A stretch of 64,000 nucleotides of DNA from Leucobacter luti (GCF_004217175.1 NZ_SHKI01000006.1:62001-126000); one strand, 5' to 3'. Shown: positions 45,385-53,953, numbered from the stretch's first letter. Made by a program: numbers and translations. The notes: generated by a model not told the origin, from the letters alone.

Positions 45385-46566
45385 TCACATTGCTGCGGCG
45401 CCCGTGCGCCGCGCACGCCCGATCTCGACGGTGGCGACCGCGATCACCACGCACGCCGTGGTGCCCAGCACGGTGACGACGGGGAGGGCCGCGCTCGCGA
45501 GCACCGCCAGCGCGCAGGCGAGGAACACCGCCGAGGCGGGGCTCGAGAGCTTGTGTCGGAGCAGCACCGCCCACACCGTGACCATGAACACGAACACCGG
45601 CACGGCGAGCGCGAACGACGCGGCCGAGCCCGAGAGCTGCTCGACCTCCCCGCTCATGAGGTCGAGCTCCACCTCGATGCCGGCGGAGAGCGCGCCAACG
45701 GCCGCGAATATGAAGTAGTGCGCGTATCCCACGCCGAAGCCGGTGCGCACGCCGGTGAGCCGCTCGCCGTGGTCGTCTGAGAAGTAGAGCCACCAGATGC
45801 CTGCGGCGAGCAGCAGGCCGGCCACCGCGAGCCCCACGATCCCGGCGCCGTGCGTGCCGGCGTGCAGCGCACCGATCACCGCGTTCGCCGAGGCGAGCAG
45901 GCTCTCTCCGAGCAGGATCAGCACGAAGAGGCTGTACCGCTCAGCGATGTGGTGTGGGTGCCACGGGGTGCGCCGTGAGCGCTCGGCCCAGACCGGGACG
46001 AGGAGCTCGAGCAGCATCGCCGGCCAGAACGACCAGAATTGCGCGTCGCCGGGGAGCGCGAGGCGCGCCACCCACACGAGCTGCACGCAGCTGATGCCCA
46101 CGGCGTAGCGCAGTGCCACCGTCCGCTGCCGCGGGTCCGATGCCGCAGCGCGGCACCACTGGATCACCATCGCCAGGCGCATGATCACGTAGCCCCAGGT
46201 TACGGCCGCCCATTCGCCGTCGGCGAGTGCCGCCTGCGCGCCCGCGGCGAGCACGAGCACGCCGCCCATCTGCAGGATCGTGGTGACGCGATACAGCCAG
46301 TCGTCGGTGTCGAACGCGGAGGCGAACCAGGTGAAGTTCATCCACGCCCACCAGATCGCGAAGAAGACCATCGCGTAGCCGGTCACCGCGGTCGCAGCGT
46401 GCCCGTCGACGATGCCGTGGTGCAGGCTCTGGGAGGCCTGCGACACCGCGATCACGAAGACGAGGTCGAAGAACAGCTCGAGCGGGCTGGCCACGCGGTG
46501 CGGCTCGTGCGGATCGCGGCCCGCCATGCGTTGAACGCCGAAGCGGCGCGCCGTCGCGGTGCTCAT
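45385..46566 (-). CDS. low temperature requirement protein A (LtrA)
   Basis: A 393-residue integral membrane protein with about eleven helices. LtrA hallmarks are ASPLELFFDLVFVIAVSQAS near residue 25, FFAIWWAWMNFTWFASAFDT near 68 and HIAERYSLFVLILLGESLL near 210. The family was named for a Listeria cold-growth mutant; its biochemical role is unknown. ATG at 46566 is chosen as it overlaps the stop of a small upstream frame (ATGA). A TTG at 46689 would add 41 residues but has no typical family sequence. Confidence 0.88.
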   Translation of the reverse strand: MSTATARRFGVQRMAGRDPHEPHRVASPLELFFDLVFVIAVSQASQSLHHGIVDGHAATAVTGYAMVFFAIWWAWMNFTWFASAFDTDDWLYRVTTILQMGGVLVLAAGAQAALADGEWAAVTWGYVIMRLAMVIQWCRAAASDPRQRTVALRYAVGISCVQLVWVARLALPGDAQFWSFWPAMLLELLVPVWAERSRRTPWHPHHIAERYSLFVLILLGESLLASANAVIGALHAGTHGAGIVGLAVAGLLLAAGIWWLYFSDDHGERLTGVRTGFGVGYAHYFIFAAVGALSAGIEVELDLMSGEVEQLSGSAASFALAVPVFVFMVTVWAVLLRHKLSSPASAVFLACALAVLASAALPVVTVLGTTACVVIAVATVEIGRARRTGAAAM

Positions 46567-46646
46567 GCGCGCGGGTGAATCGGGCGCGCGCCGGCGCGGG
46601 CGCCCGGGAACGCGGTCGGAATGGCCCGCGGGTGGTTTCCGCTCAT
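46563..46646 (-). CDS. possible 27-residue leader peptide of ltrA
   Basis: A short frame encoding MSGNHPRAIPTAFPGARAG followed by eight more residues. Its ATG has a strong GAGGAGCC ribosome site six bases upstream, and its TGA overlaps the ltrA ATG. This layout suggests a translationally coupled leader. The peptide has no known motif, and the frame could be coincidental. Confidence 0.35.
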   Translation of the reverse strand: MSGNHPRAIPTAFPGARAGARPIHPRA

Positions 46647-46705
46647 AGTCAGGCTCCTCGAAGTTCAGCTCTCCTGATCTATTTACCAAACCCCGGGCCC
46701 GAACA

Positions 46706-47140
46706 CTAGTGCGAGCTGCGAGTGTCCCCCGTTCGGGGGACAGCCCCGGGGCGTCGCGTGCGGCGCTTCTGCTGGCCCTGGATCATCCCGAGGGCGGTCA
46801 GGCTTGCGTCTCGGAGGTCGAGAAGACGCAAGCGCACGTCCCGCTCCATCACCAGGTGGAGGTCGGTGTGGCAGCCGCGGCACAGCGGGAGAATATCCTC
46901 GTGCAGTTCGGCGCCCAGCCGCTCGTAGCTGCACAGGTGCAGCTCGTCGGTGAGGAGGGACCAGTCCTGCTGGCACCCGCCCATGCACCGGATCGGGGTG
47001 CGGAAGTACCAGGTCAGTTCATCTTGCACCCACTGAATCTTGCGGCTGCGCCACGCTGGCGAGCGTGGGTAGTCGTGACTGATCCGGCGCCAATCTGCTT
47101 CACCGAAGCGCCGACGGCCCCAGGAGCTGTGTTCGTACAC
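46706..47140 (-). CDS. HNH-like zinc-binding protein of unknown function
   Basis: A 144-residue basic protein. Cysteines 52 and 56 (RCMGGC), 87 and 90 (LCRGC), with His91 and His95, follow the spacing of HNH endonucleases, and LCSYERLGAELHEDILPLCRGCHTDLH resembles the usual HHLTYERxGxE...LCxxCH core. The first His of the core is replaced by Leu-Cys, so nuclease activity is doubtful. It lies between ltrA and yibE/F without close coupling. I would call it a degenerate HNH or zinc-ribbon protein. Confidence 0.6.
   Translation of the reverse strand: MYEHSSWGRRRFGEADWRRISHDYPRSPAWRSRKIQWVQDELTWYFRTPIRCMGGCQQDWSLLTDELHLCSYERLGAELHEDILPLCRGCHTDLHLVMERDVRLRLLDLRDASLTALGMIQGQQKRRTRRPGAVPRTGDTRSSH
46724..46741. 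promoter_or_regulatory. palindromic operator candidate upstream of ltrA
   Basis: GTCCCCCG-TT-CGGGGGAC, an 8-2-8 inverted repeat inside the last codons of the HNH-like gene and about 160 bases before the ltrA ATG. It resembles the palindrome at 42197-42212. Confidence 0.35.
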
Positions 47141-47382
47141 GCGTCTCCCCCTCAGCGGTCACGTGGCCGGCGGGGCGGGGTGGCGGTGGCTGGGCGTGGG
47201 GCGTGTGTGTGCATGGGAGGGTCTCTTCGACGGTGTGAATACGTGAGTGAGCTGGCACCCCCTGCTTCCCCAATTGCCGGCCCGCACACACTCTAATCGG
47301 CGAAGCTGCACGGATCTCGAACGGCAGTGGTGGAGCCCGGATCCGCCGGGAGATTGAGTACCGCGCCGCGTGAAATGAGTCC

Positions 47383-48696
47383 TCACCCGGCTGTGTTTCC
47401 GCGCCAGAACGGCGCCGAGGGGTTTCGCGCGGGGCCGTGATCGGTTTCGGGCGGGGCGGCGAAGAGCACCGCGCACGCCGTGGTGACCGGCATCGCGAGC
47501 ACCAGGCCCGCGGCACCGATGAGCGTGCGCACGATCTCCTGCCCGATCTGCTCCGAGGTGACGAGCTCGATGAGATCGCGCGGGTACGTGGTGAGGAGGA
47601 GGAGCATGACGAGCATCGCGCCGGCGTAGGCGAACACGAGGGTGTAGATGCTTGAGGCGATGTGATCGCGCCCCACGCGCATCGCCGAGAGATAGAGCTG
47701 CCGCTGGGGGAGCCCGGGGTTGAGTGACCGCATCTCCCACACGGACGACGCCTGGGCGACCGTGATGTCGTTCAGGATCCCGAGCCCGGCGATCACGATG
47801 GTGGCGGTCAGCACGTCGTTCATCTGGAGCGTCGGCACGGCGATGACGAGGCTGGCGTCGTCAGTGGAGCTCACGCCGGTGAAGCGGAGCCAGCGCGTGA
47901 CGCCGAACCCCGCAACCGCGGTGAAGAGGATGCCGAAGAGCGAGCCGAAGAGGGCCGCGGTGGTGCGGTGGGTGAGCCCGTGCGCCAGGTAGAGCACGAT
48001 CACCATGATTCCCGTTGCGCCGACCACCGCGACGAGCACGGGTGGTTTCCCCGCAAGGATCGCCGGGAGGATAAACAGCACCAGGAGCGTCGTGGCGGCA
48101 CCGACCCCGAGGAGGGCCATCGCTCCGCGCCACCTGCCCACGGTGATCACGATGAGCGCGAACACGATCGCGATGGTCAGCAGCTTGCCCCCGCGGGGGA
48201 CGTCGTAGAAGGAGTAGTTCACCTCGGCGGTGCCGTCCAGCACGACCTCGTGCGCGATGAGGCGCACGGCATCCCCGGGGGCGAGCGCGACTCCGCGGGC
48301 GGCGGGCCCGCGGATCGTAAACTCCACGGGTTTCCCGATGGGGAGCTCCGCCCGCACCTCGACGCAGTCGTCGGCCCCGGGCGGCGGGGCCGTGTGCGCG
48401 CCGGTGGGGGAGTCCGGGGCTGACGCGGCTGACGCCGCAGCCGCCCCGGGGGTGGTGCACGGTGCGAGCGCCACGTCGGTGACCCGGGCAGACACGATCT
48501 CTCCGCCCGGGTCCGAGACCCCGGCGCCGGGCGCGACCCGGTCGGCGCTGGGCCACATGAGCGCTATCGAGAGCGCGGTGCCCAGGACGAGCAGGCCCAC
48601 GAATGCTGCCAGGGTTGCCCGGAACACCCGCCGCCGCGTGCTCGTGCCGCTGCCGCGGGGCGGCGGCGTAGCGTGGTGATCGTGCGTGGGAGTCAT
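47383..48696 (-). CDS. YibE/F family membrane protein
   Basis: A 437-residue protein: an N-terminal helix, an extracytoplasmic segment of about 130 residues with a Pro/Ala-rich insert, then about eight helices. Family marks are KLLTIAIVFALIVITVGRWRG near residue 170, VLYLAHGLTHRTTAALFGSL near 230 and TIVIAGLGILNDITVAQASS near 300. The role of YibE/F is unknown. ATG at 48696 has GAGGGGCAC upstream. It follows the zinc chaperone gene by 94 bases in the same direction, so co-expression with zinc genes is possible but unproven. Confidence 0.88.
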   Translation of the reverse strand: MTPTHDHHATPPPRGSGTSTRRRVFRATLAAFVGLLVLGTALSIALMWPSADRVAPGAGVSDPGGEIVSARVTDVALAPCTTPGAAAASAASAPDSPTGAHTAPPPGADDCVEVRAELPIGKPVEFTIRGPAARGVALAPGDAVRLIAHEVVLDGTAEVNYSFYDVPRGGKLLTIAIVFALIVITVGRWRGAMALLGVGAATTLLVLFILPAILAGKPPVLVAVVGATGIMVIVLYLAHGLTHRTTAALFGSLFGILFTAVAGFGVTRWLRFTGVSSTDDASLVIAVPTLQMNDVLTATIVIAGLGILNDITVAQASSVWEMRSLNPGLPQRQLYLSAMRVGRDHIASSIYTLVFAYAGAMLVMLLLLTTYPRDLIELVTSEQIGQEIVRTLIGAAGLVLAMPVTTACAVLFAAPPETDHGPARNPSAPFWRGNTAG

Positions 48697-48790
48697 GCGA
48701 AGTGTGCCCCTCGGTCGAGTGCGCGGGTGGTCGGGCGGGGAGACGCCGGGGCCGCGGTCGCGGCGCCCGACGTCTCGCGTCATACGGTGA

Positions 48791-49990
48791 TCAGCTGCTC
48801 GCCACGGCGAGCTCGTTGGGCGTGTGATCGAGTTCCACAGACGCCACGGTCTTGCCGGTCATGAGATCGATCGCGTGCACGCTGTTCGTCGCCGGCTCGG
48901 TGACGTACGCAATATCGCCGCTCACCGTGATCGCGGGGTGCGCGTCCTGCCACTCCGCCGGCCCGTCCCAGGGCGCGACCACGGGGTAGGCGGCGGTCAG
49001 CTCGCCTGACTCGGGATCGAGCACGTGGATGCTCCCGTCGGTGGCGAGGATGTAGGCCAGGTCGCCCGGGCCGCGCGCAACGTCCCGGAAGGTGTACTGC
49101 ACCTCGTCGGGCAGATCGACGACCTCGTAGCTCTCCGCGGCCGTATCGATGAGCGTCACCGCGTTCAGCAGGTAGCCCTCGGCGTCCGGGTCGCTCTTGT
49201 AGTCGCCGACCACGATCGGGCTCGTGTCGGTGACGAACGCGTTCCCCATGCGGCCGTAAGCGTCGGGGGCGGTGAACTTCACGAACTTGCCGTCCGTGTA
49301 GAGCAGTGCCCCGTCCTCGCAGCCGAAGATCACTGCCTCGGCGGCCGCGGTGCCCTCGCCGTGGATCCCGGGGCACTGGTCGCTTACCGCCTCCTCGTGC
49401 CAGTGGTCGTCGTGCGCGTGCAGCGCCGCGGCCCCGCTGCGCGAGGTCTCGTCGCCCACGGTCGTGAGCAGCGTCCCGTCTGAGAGCACGATCGATACGC
49501 CGTGGTGCGGCGCCTCGGCCGTGTACGTGGCGCCCTGCGGCAGGGTGGTGTAGCCGTCGGCGAACGCGGCGGTGTCGAGCACCGTGGTGGTGCCGGTGCC
49601 GTCGTCGTAGAGCGCGGTCTTCCCGTCGTGAGGCACGACGTGGCCGGGCGCGGTCGCATCGAACACGAGGTCGGTGAGGGCCGGCTCGCCGGTGTCGAGG
49701 ACCTGGAAGCCGGCTGAGGTCGTGACCGCGATCGTGCGCCCGTCGCCAAACGTGTTGAGGCGCGTGAACGCCTCGGTTTCGAACTCGTCGATGACGGCGA
49801 GGGTGTCTGGATCGAGCACCGCGATCCCGCCCTCGTAGGAGACCGCGACCCGGCCGTTCTGGGCGTCGACAGATCCGGCGGTCGTGCCCTCCGGCGCGGC
49901 CTCGCTGCCGGTGCTGGCGCAGGCGGTGGCGAGGAGTGCGACCCCCATGAGGGCGGCCGCTGCCGCGACCGTTCGCTGGTGTCGTTTCAT
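48791..49990 (-). CDS. aztD: AztD-type zinc metallochaperone lipoprotein, paralog 1
   Basis: A 399-residue secreted beta-propeller protein with lipobox LATAC (Cys24). AztD hands zinc to the binding protein AztC. Likely metal motifs here are APHHG near residue 160, the His cluster HAHDDHWHEE at 191-200 and DQCPGIHGEG near 205. The other AztD signature, a DHxDHxHYY segment after the second blade, is absent. ATG at 49990 is preferred since AAAGGAAATA precedes it and it gives a clean lipoprotein signal; GTG at 50014 overlaps the aztC stop. Confidence 0.85.
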   Translation of the reverse strand: MKRHQRTVAAAAALMGVALLATACASTGSEAAPEGTTAGSVDAQNGRVAVSYEGGIAVLDPDTLAVIDEFETEAFTRLNTFGDGRTIAVTTSAGFQVLDTGEPALTDLVFDATAPGHVVPHDGKTALYDDGTGTTTVLDTAAFADGYTTLPQGATYTAEAPHHGVSIVLSDGTLLTTVGDETSRSGAAALHAHDDHWHEEAVSDQCPGIHGEGTAAAEAVIFGCEDGALLYTDGKFVKFTAPDAYGRMGNAFVTDTSPIVVGDYKSDPDAEGYLLNAVTLIDTAAESYEVVDLPDEVQYTFRDVARGPGDLAYILATDGSIHVLDPESGELTAAYPVVAPWDGPAEWQDAHPAITVSGDIAYVTEPATNSVHAIDLMTGKTVASVELDHTPNELAVASS

Positions 49991-50010
49991 TATTTCCTTT
50001 CGTGTGGCAC

Positions 50011-50946
50011 TCACGGTGTGAGGCCGGTGGCGATGCGCGCGGTGTTTGAGCGCATCATGGTCAGGTAGGTGTCCGCGCCCTCGCCGGGCGCGGTGAGTGA
50101 CTCGGTGAACAGCTCCACCACGTCGACGCGGATGCCGGCCTCCTCGGCGAGCACCTGCATCAATCGGTCTGGCTGCGACGACTCCGCGAAGATCGTGGGC
50201 ACCCGCGCGGTGTCGATCGCGGCGGCGAGGTCGCGCAGGTCCGCCGCGCTCGGGGCCGCGAGCGTCGTGCCGCCGGGGATCGCGGCGCCCACCACGGTGA
50301 AGTCGAACCGCTCGGCGAGGTAGCCGAACACGTGGTGGTTGGTGACGAGCGCGCGCCGCTCCGGGGGGATCGCCGCGAACGCGGCGGTCATGTCCGCGTC
50401 GAGCCGCGCGAGCTCCGCGCGATACGCGGTCGCGTTCGCGCGGATCGCCGCCGGGTCCACCCCGTCGGTCGCTGCGAGGGCCGCCGCGATCGCGTCGACC
50501 ACCTCGCCCATCCGCGCTGGGTCCGTCCAGAAGTGCGGGTCCGCGGTGTCCCCGGCGTCGGTGCCCCCGGCGTCGGCCGCCGCGTAGCTGAGTACCTCGA
50601 TGTGGTCGCCCGCGATCACCGTGGGAACGTCGAGGGCCTCGGCGCGGTCGAGGTGCTGCTGCAGCCCCTCCTCGAGGCCGAGCCCGTTCGCCACGATGAG
50701 CGCGGCGGACTCAAGCCGTGCGGCCTCCTGCGCCGAGATCTCGAACGAGTGCGGATCCGCGTTCGGCTTCATCAGGGTGGTGACCGCGGCCTCGTCGCCC
50801 GCGATCCGCTCGACCACGTCGCCGAGGATGTTGGTGGTCACCACAACCTGCGGGGACGCGTCCTCCGCGACGGCCGTGCACCCGGTGAGCAGCGGGACGA
50901 TCAGCGCGAGCGCCGCGAGGGTCATGCGGTGGGGCGAGCGGCTCAT
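50011..50946 (-). CDS. aztC: zinc ABC transporter substrate-binding lipoprotein
   Basis: A 311-residue cluster A-I binding protein. Lipobox LLTGC with Cys23. Zinc ligands expected from the family are His66 (ADPHSFE), His138 (DPHFWTDP), His204 (TNHHVFGYL) and an acidic residue in FAESSQPD (Glu255/Asp260). The loop before His138 is short and not His-rich, as in AztC rather than ZnuA. Its ATG overlaps the stop of the second AztD gene (ATGA). It delivers zinc to the permease AztB. Confidence 0.93.
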   Translation of the reverse strand: MSRSPHRMTLAALALIVPLLTGCTAVAEDASPQVVVTTNILGDVVERIAGDEAAVTTLMKPNADPHSFEISAQEAARLESAALIVANGLGLEEGLQQHLDRAEALDVPTVIAGDHIEVLSYAAADAGGTDAGDTADPHFWTDPARMGEVVDAIAAALAATDGVDPAAIRANATAYRAELARLDADMTAAFAAIPPERRALVTNHHVFGYLAERFDFTVVGAAIPGGTTLAAPSAADLRDLAAAIDTARVPTIFAESSQPDRLMQVLAEEAGIRVDVVELFTESLTAPGEGADTYLTMMRSNTARIATGLTP

Positions 50947-52268
50947 CGGCCCACCTCCGCGATCAGATCCGGCGTGGTCGCCGTGTCGAGGGTGCGGGCC
51001 AGGCGCGCCTCGCCCGAGTACGCGATCTCGTGCACCACGCCCCCGGCCGGGTCGTTGACGTAGGCGCGCTGGCTATCAACCGTGAGCGAGACCGCGTCGG
51101 TGATCGTGGGCACCAGTGGCTCGGTGGTGCCCACCTCGGCGCCGGTCTCGGCCACGAAGACGCGCACTCGCCCGTCGCGGTCGAGCGCCACCACGTGCCC
51201 TGCCTCGTCGTCCACGGCCACGACCCGCTCAAGCACCGCAGTCGTGGGCACGAACTGCCAGGCCCGCGCTCGCGTATCGAGCAGCCAGAAGCCGGGCCCC
51301 CCGGTGCGCCCGGCCACGGTGGGCCGCCCCTTGCGGCCGTCAAGGCTCAGCGCGCGGTCGGCTCCGCCGCCCGCCGGGTACGGGACGGTCTCGAACCCCG
51401 GGACAGTCGTGGCGGGTACAGCGCCTGGATCCGTGTCAGTGCCCGCGTCCGTGCCGGCGTCTGCGTCAGTGCCGGCCGTTGCGTCAGTGCCGGCCGCTGC
51501 GTCAGTGCCGGTCGCTGCGCCGGCGCCCGGGGCGGTGGCGAATACCGCCCCCTCGGCGCAGCCGATCACGAGTGCCACGCGCGTGGTGATCGCGCCGGCG
51601 GGCGCCGTGCACGGTGTGGCGGTACCCTGCATCGCACCCGCGGCGGAGTAGCGCACGATTTCGTGCCCGTCGGCGACCACGGCGCCGTCGCCGAGCGGGG
51701 CGATGAGGCCTGCCCCCGTGTCGGTGGCGATCCTGAACCGCTCAGTGATCCTGCCGTCGGCGAGGGCCGCGTTGTCGAGCAGCACCGCCTCCCCGGATCC
51801 CGCGAAGAACACGCCGGTGCCGCCCGCGGTCGCGAGCATTCCGGTCGCGACCGTCGCGGGGCCCGCCCCGGGCAGGGTGCCAACGATCCGCGGTTCGGCG
51901 AGGTAGTAGTGGAAGTGGTCCACGTGGTCCCAGGTCCAGCGGCCGGAGTCGATCACGGCAACTCCCTGCTCGGTCGAGAAGAAGCCGAAGCGCCCATCGC
52001 TCGCGACCGCCGTGGGCGGTGCGATCCGGCCCAGCTCCGCAGCGGTGCCGTCGAGCAGATCGAGCACCCCGGCCCTACCGTCGGCCGCGACAGACAGGAG
52101 CGCCAGGGGCGGCTCGGCCACCTGCGCGGCGCCGGCGACCGCGCCGTGGCCGGCCGCGGTCGGCGGCGCCGTGTCGGCGCTGGGCGGGGGCGCCGCTGCC
52201 GTGCACGCGGCAAGCGCGAGCGTGAGTAGCAGCGTCGGGATCGCCGCGAGTGATCGGCGAGCAGTCAT
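50943..52268 (-). CDS. AztD-type zinc metallochaperone lipoprotein, paralog 2
   Basis: A 441-residue secreted propeller protein with lipobox ALAAC (Cys22). It carries the AztD-like motif WDHVDHFHYYLAEP (His115, His118, His120) but lacks the CPGIHGEG and His-cluster motifs of paralog 1. Residues about 250-285 are a low-complexity insert (GTDAAAGTDATAGTDADAGT) from an 18-base DNA repeat. GAAAGGAACCG precedes the ATG. It is coupled to aztC (ATGA) and follows aztB by 56 bases. Two different AztD genes around one aztC is unusual. Confidence 0.82.
   Translation of the reverse strand: MTARRSLAAIPTLLLTLALAACTAAAPPPSADTAPPTAAGHGAVAGAAQVAEPPLALLSVAADGRAGVLDLLDGTAAELGRIAPPTAVASDGRFGFFSTEQGVAVIDSGRWTWDHVDHFHYYLAEPRIVGTLPGAGPATVATGMLATAGGTGVFFAGSGEAVLLDNAALADGRITERFRIATDTGAGLIAPLGDGAVVADGHEIVRYSAAGAMQGTATPCTAPAGAITTRVALVIGCAEGAVFATAPGAGAATGTDAAAGTDATAGTDADAGTDAGTDTDPGAVPATTVPGFETVPYPAGGGADRALSLDGRKGRPTVAGRTGGPGFWLLDTRARAWQFVPTTAVLERVVAVDDEAGHVVALDRDGRVRVFVAETGAEVGTTEPLVPTITDAVSLTVDSQRAYVNDPAGGVVHEIAYSGEARLARTLDTATTPDLIAEVGR
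51463..51516 (-). repeat. 18-bp tandem coding repeat
   Basis: Three copies of GCGTCAGTGCCGGCCGCT (51463, 51481, 51499) with one or two changes, inside the second AztD gene. Each adds six residues of type AGTDAA. Confidence 0.9.
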
Positions 52269-52324
52269 CGGTTCCTTTCGTGCGCCGCGGTGGCGGCGCC
52301 GGGGTGTGGGGGTGTGCGGTGCGG

Positions 52325-53182
52325 TCACGCCGCGGGATTGGGCTGTGTGGAGCGGGCGGATCTGGCGGATCGGGCGGTGAGCGCGCGTGCGCCGGACGAG
52401 AGGGCCGCGAGCGCGATCGCCGCGGCAGAGATCGACGCGCCTGCGGCGGTGCCCCAGTGCCAGGACGCGAGGAGTCCGCCGGCGACCGCGAGGACCCCCG
52501 CGCCGGCGGCGCCGAGCATGATCAGTGGGATGTGGGCGGTCCACGCGCGGGCCGCGACCGCTGGGGCGAGGAGCAGCCCCACCACGAGCAGGGTCCCGAC
52601 CGCCTGGAACGACGCGACCACCGCGATGGTGACGAGGCCCACGAGCGCCACGTGCGCCCACTCCGGCCGCAGGCCGAGGGTGCGCGCGATCCTCGGGTCG
52701 AACGCCGCCGCGACGAACGCGCGGTGGAAGAGAGCCGCGAGTGCCACGGTGACGGCGCCGGCCCCCGCCAGCAGCGCGATGTCCGCCGCGCTGATCGCGA
52801 GGATGTCGCCGAACAGGATCGCCGTCGCGTCGGTCGCGAAGCTGCGGGAGTGCGACACGATGATCACGCCGAGCGACAGCATCGCGACGAACAGGAGCCC
52901 GATGCTCGTGTCGTACGAGAGGCGACCGCGCCGCTTGAGCACCCCGATTGCGGCGCTCATGATTGCGGCGCTCACGGCGGCGCCGAGCAGTACGGGGGCG
53001 CCGAGCACCGTGGCGAGGGCCACGCCGGGGAGCATTCCGTGCCCCATCGCCTCGCCGAGGAACGCCATGCCGCGGATCACCACCCACGTTCCGACGACCC
53101 CGCAGATCACGGCGACGAGGGACCCGCCGAGCAGTGCGCGCAGGAAGAAATCGGTCGCGAACGGGGCGAGGGTCGAATGCAT
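52325..53182 (-). CDS. aztB: zinc ABC transporter permease
   Basis: A 285-residue ABC-3 family permease with eight to nine helices. Typical segments are FFLRALLGGSLVAVICGVVG near residue 12, RGMAFLGEAMGHGMLPGVAL near 37 and QAVGTLLVVGLLLAPAVAAR near 200. It forms the membrane channel of the AztABC importer. The ATG lies eight bases after a TATAGT -10 box, so the operon message probably has no leader. The C-terminal tail (TARSARSARS) is basic and low-complexity. Confidence 0.94.
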   Translation of the reverse strand: MHSTLAPFATDFFLRALLGGSLVAVICGVVGTWVVIRGMAFLGEAMGHGMLPGVALATVLGAPVLLGAAVSAAIMSAAIGVLKRRGRLSYDTSIGLLFVAMLSLGVIIVSHSRSFATDATAILFGDILAISAADIALLAGAGAVTVALAALFHRAFVAAAFDPRIARTLGLRPEWAHVALVGLVTIAVVASFQAVGTLLVVGLLLAPAVAARAWTAHIPLIMLGAAGAGVLAVAGGLLASWHWGTAAGASISAAAIALAALSSGARALTARSARSARSTQPNPAA

Positions 53183-53190
53183 GGAACATC

Positions 53191-53196
53191 ACTATA
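53191..53196 (-). promoter_or_regulatory. -10 box of the aztB operon promoter
   Basis: TATAGT on the minus strand, eight bases before the aztB ATG at 53182. The Zur-like palindrome overlaps the -35 region. Confidence 0.6.
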
Positions 53197-53202
53197 GTCG
53201 AT

Positions 53203-53221
53203 AATGAGAACGGTTCTCATT
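53203..53221. promoter_or_regulatory. Zur-like operator between divergent azt genes
   Basis: AATGAGAAC-G-GTTCTCATT is a perfect 9-1-9 palindrome of the Fur/Zur type, placed between TATAGT (minus) and TATAAT (plus). Zinc-loaded Zur bound here would block both promoters. A regulator gene is not in the window. Confidence 0.8.
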
Positions 53222-53224
53222 CGC

Positions 53225-53230
53225 TATAAT
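53225..53230 (+). promoter_or_regulatory. -10 box of the aztA promoter
   Basis: A consensus TATAAT, seven bases before ATG 53238. It overlaps the alternative ATG at 53229, which makes that earlier start unlikely. Confidence 0.65.
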
Positions 53231-53237
53231 GGCGTCC

Positions 53238-53921
53238 ATGCCCTCACCCACCCTCGCCGCGACCGGCATTTCGTTCGCCCACTCCGGGGCCGACGTGCTC
53301 CACGATGTGACCGTGCGCCTGCGCCCCGGGGAGCTCACGGCGCTCGCGGGCCCGAACGGCTCGGGCAAGTCAACGCTCCTCGAAGTGCTTGCCGGCGCGC
53401 TCCCGCCTCGGCGCGGAACCGTTCGGCGTGTCGGGGACGCGGCGCTCGTGGTGCAGCGGCCGAGCGCCCCGGCCACGCTCCCGGTCACGGCGCGAGACGT
53501 GGCCGTGATGGGGGCCTGGCGGCGATCGAGCGCGGGGCCGCGCGGCGCGCGCGGGTCAGCTGGGCGGCGCCCCCGAGCGGGGCGATCCTCGCGGGCGGCG
53601 ACGCGGGGTGCCGTCGACGCGGCGCTCGACCGCGTGGGGATGCTCGATCAGGCCGCGCGGCCCCTCGCCGAGCTCTCGGGCGGGCAGCGCCAGCGGGTGT
53701 TCCTCGCGCAGGGGATCGTCCGCAGCCCCGACATCCTGCTGCTCGACGAGCCCGCGGCGGGACTCGACGAGCACAGCACGGCGCGCATGCACGCGATCCT
53801 TGCCGAGGAGGCCGCCCGCGGCGCGATCGTGGTCTGCGTGACGCACGACGGCGCGGCGATCGCGGCCGCGGATCGGACGATCCGCCTCGCGGGCGGGCGG
53901 CTCCTCGCGGCCGAGCGCTAG
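53238..53921 (+). CDS. aztA: zinc ABC transporter ATPase
   Basis: A 227-residue ABC ATPase. Walker A GPNGSGKSTLL near residue 40, signature LSGGQRQRV near 147, Walker B ILLLDEPAAGLDEHS near 167 and the switch His in VCVTHDG near 197. The helical region between Walker A and the signature has an Arg/Gly-rich insert (about 93-120). ATG at 53238 is chosen because a TATAAT box ends seven bases earlier, giving a leaderless mRNA. It is transcribed away from aztB across a shared Zur-like operator. Confidence 0.93.
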   Translation: MPSPTLAATGISFAHSGADVLHDVTVRLRPGELTALAGPNGSGKSTLLEVLAGALPPRRGTVRRVGDAALVVQRPSAPATLPVTARDVAVMGAWRRSSAGPRGARGSAGRRPRAGRSSRAATRGAVDAALDRVGMLDQAARPLAELSGGQRQRVFLAQGIVRSPDILLLDEPAAGLDEHSTARMHAILAEEAARGAIVVCVTHDGAAIAAADRTIRLAGGRLLAAER

Positions 53922-53953
53922 CCGGACGCCCGCGCGCGGCCCGGTCGGGGACC

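Noticed and set aside
48180..48215. GCCCCCGCGGGGGAC palindrome as a third regulator site
   Set aside because: It lies inside the YibE/F coding sequence and is likely a product of GC-rich codons.
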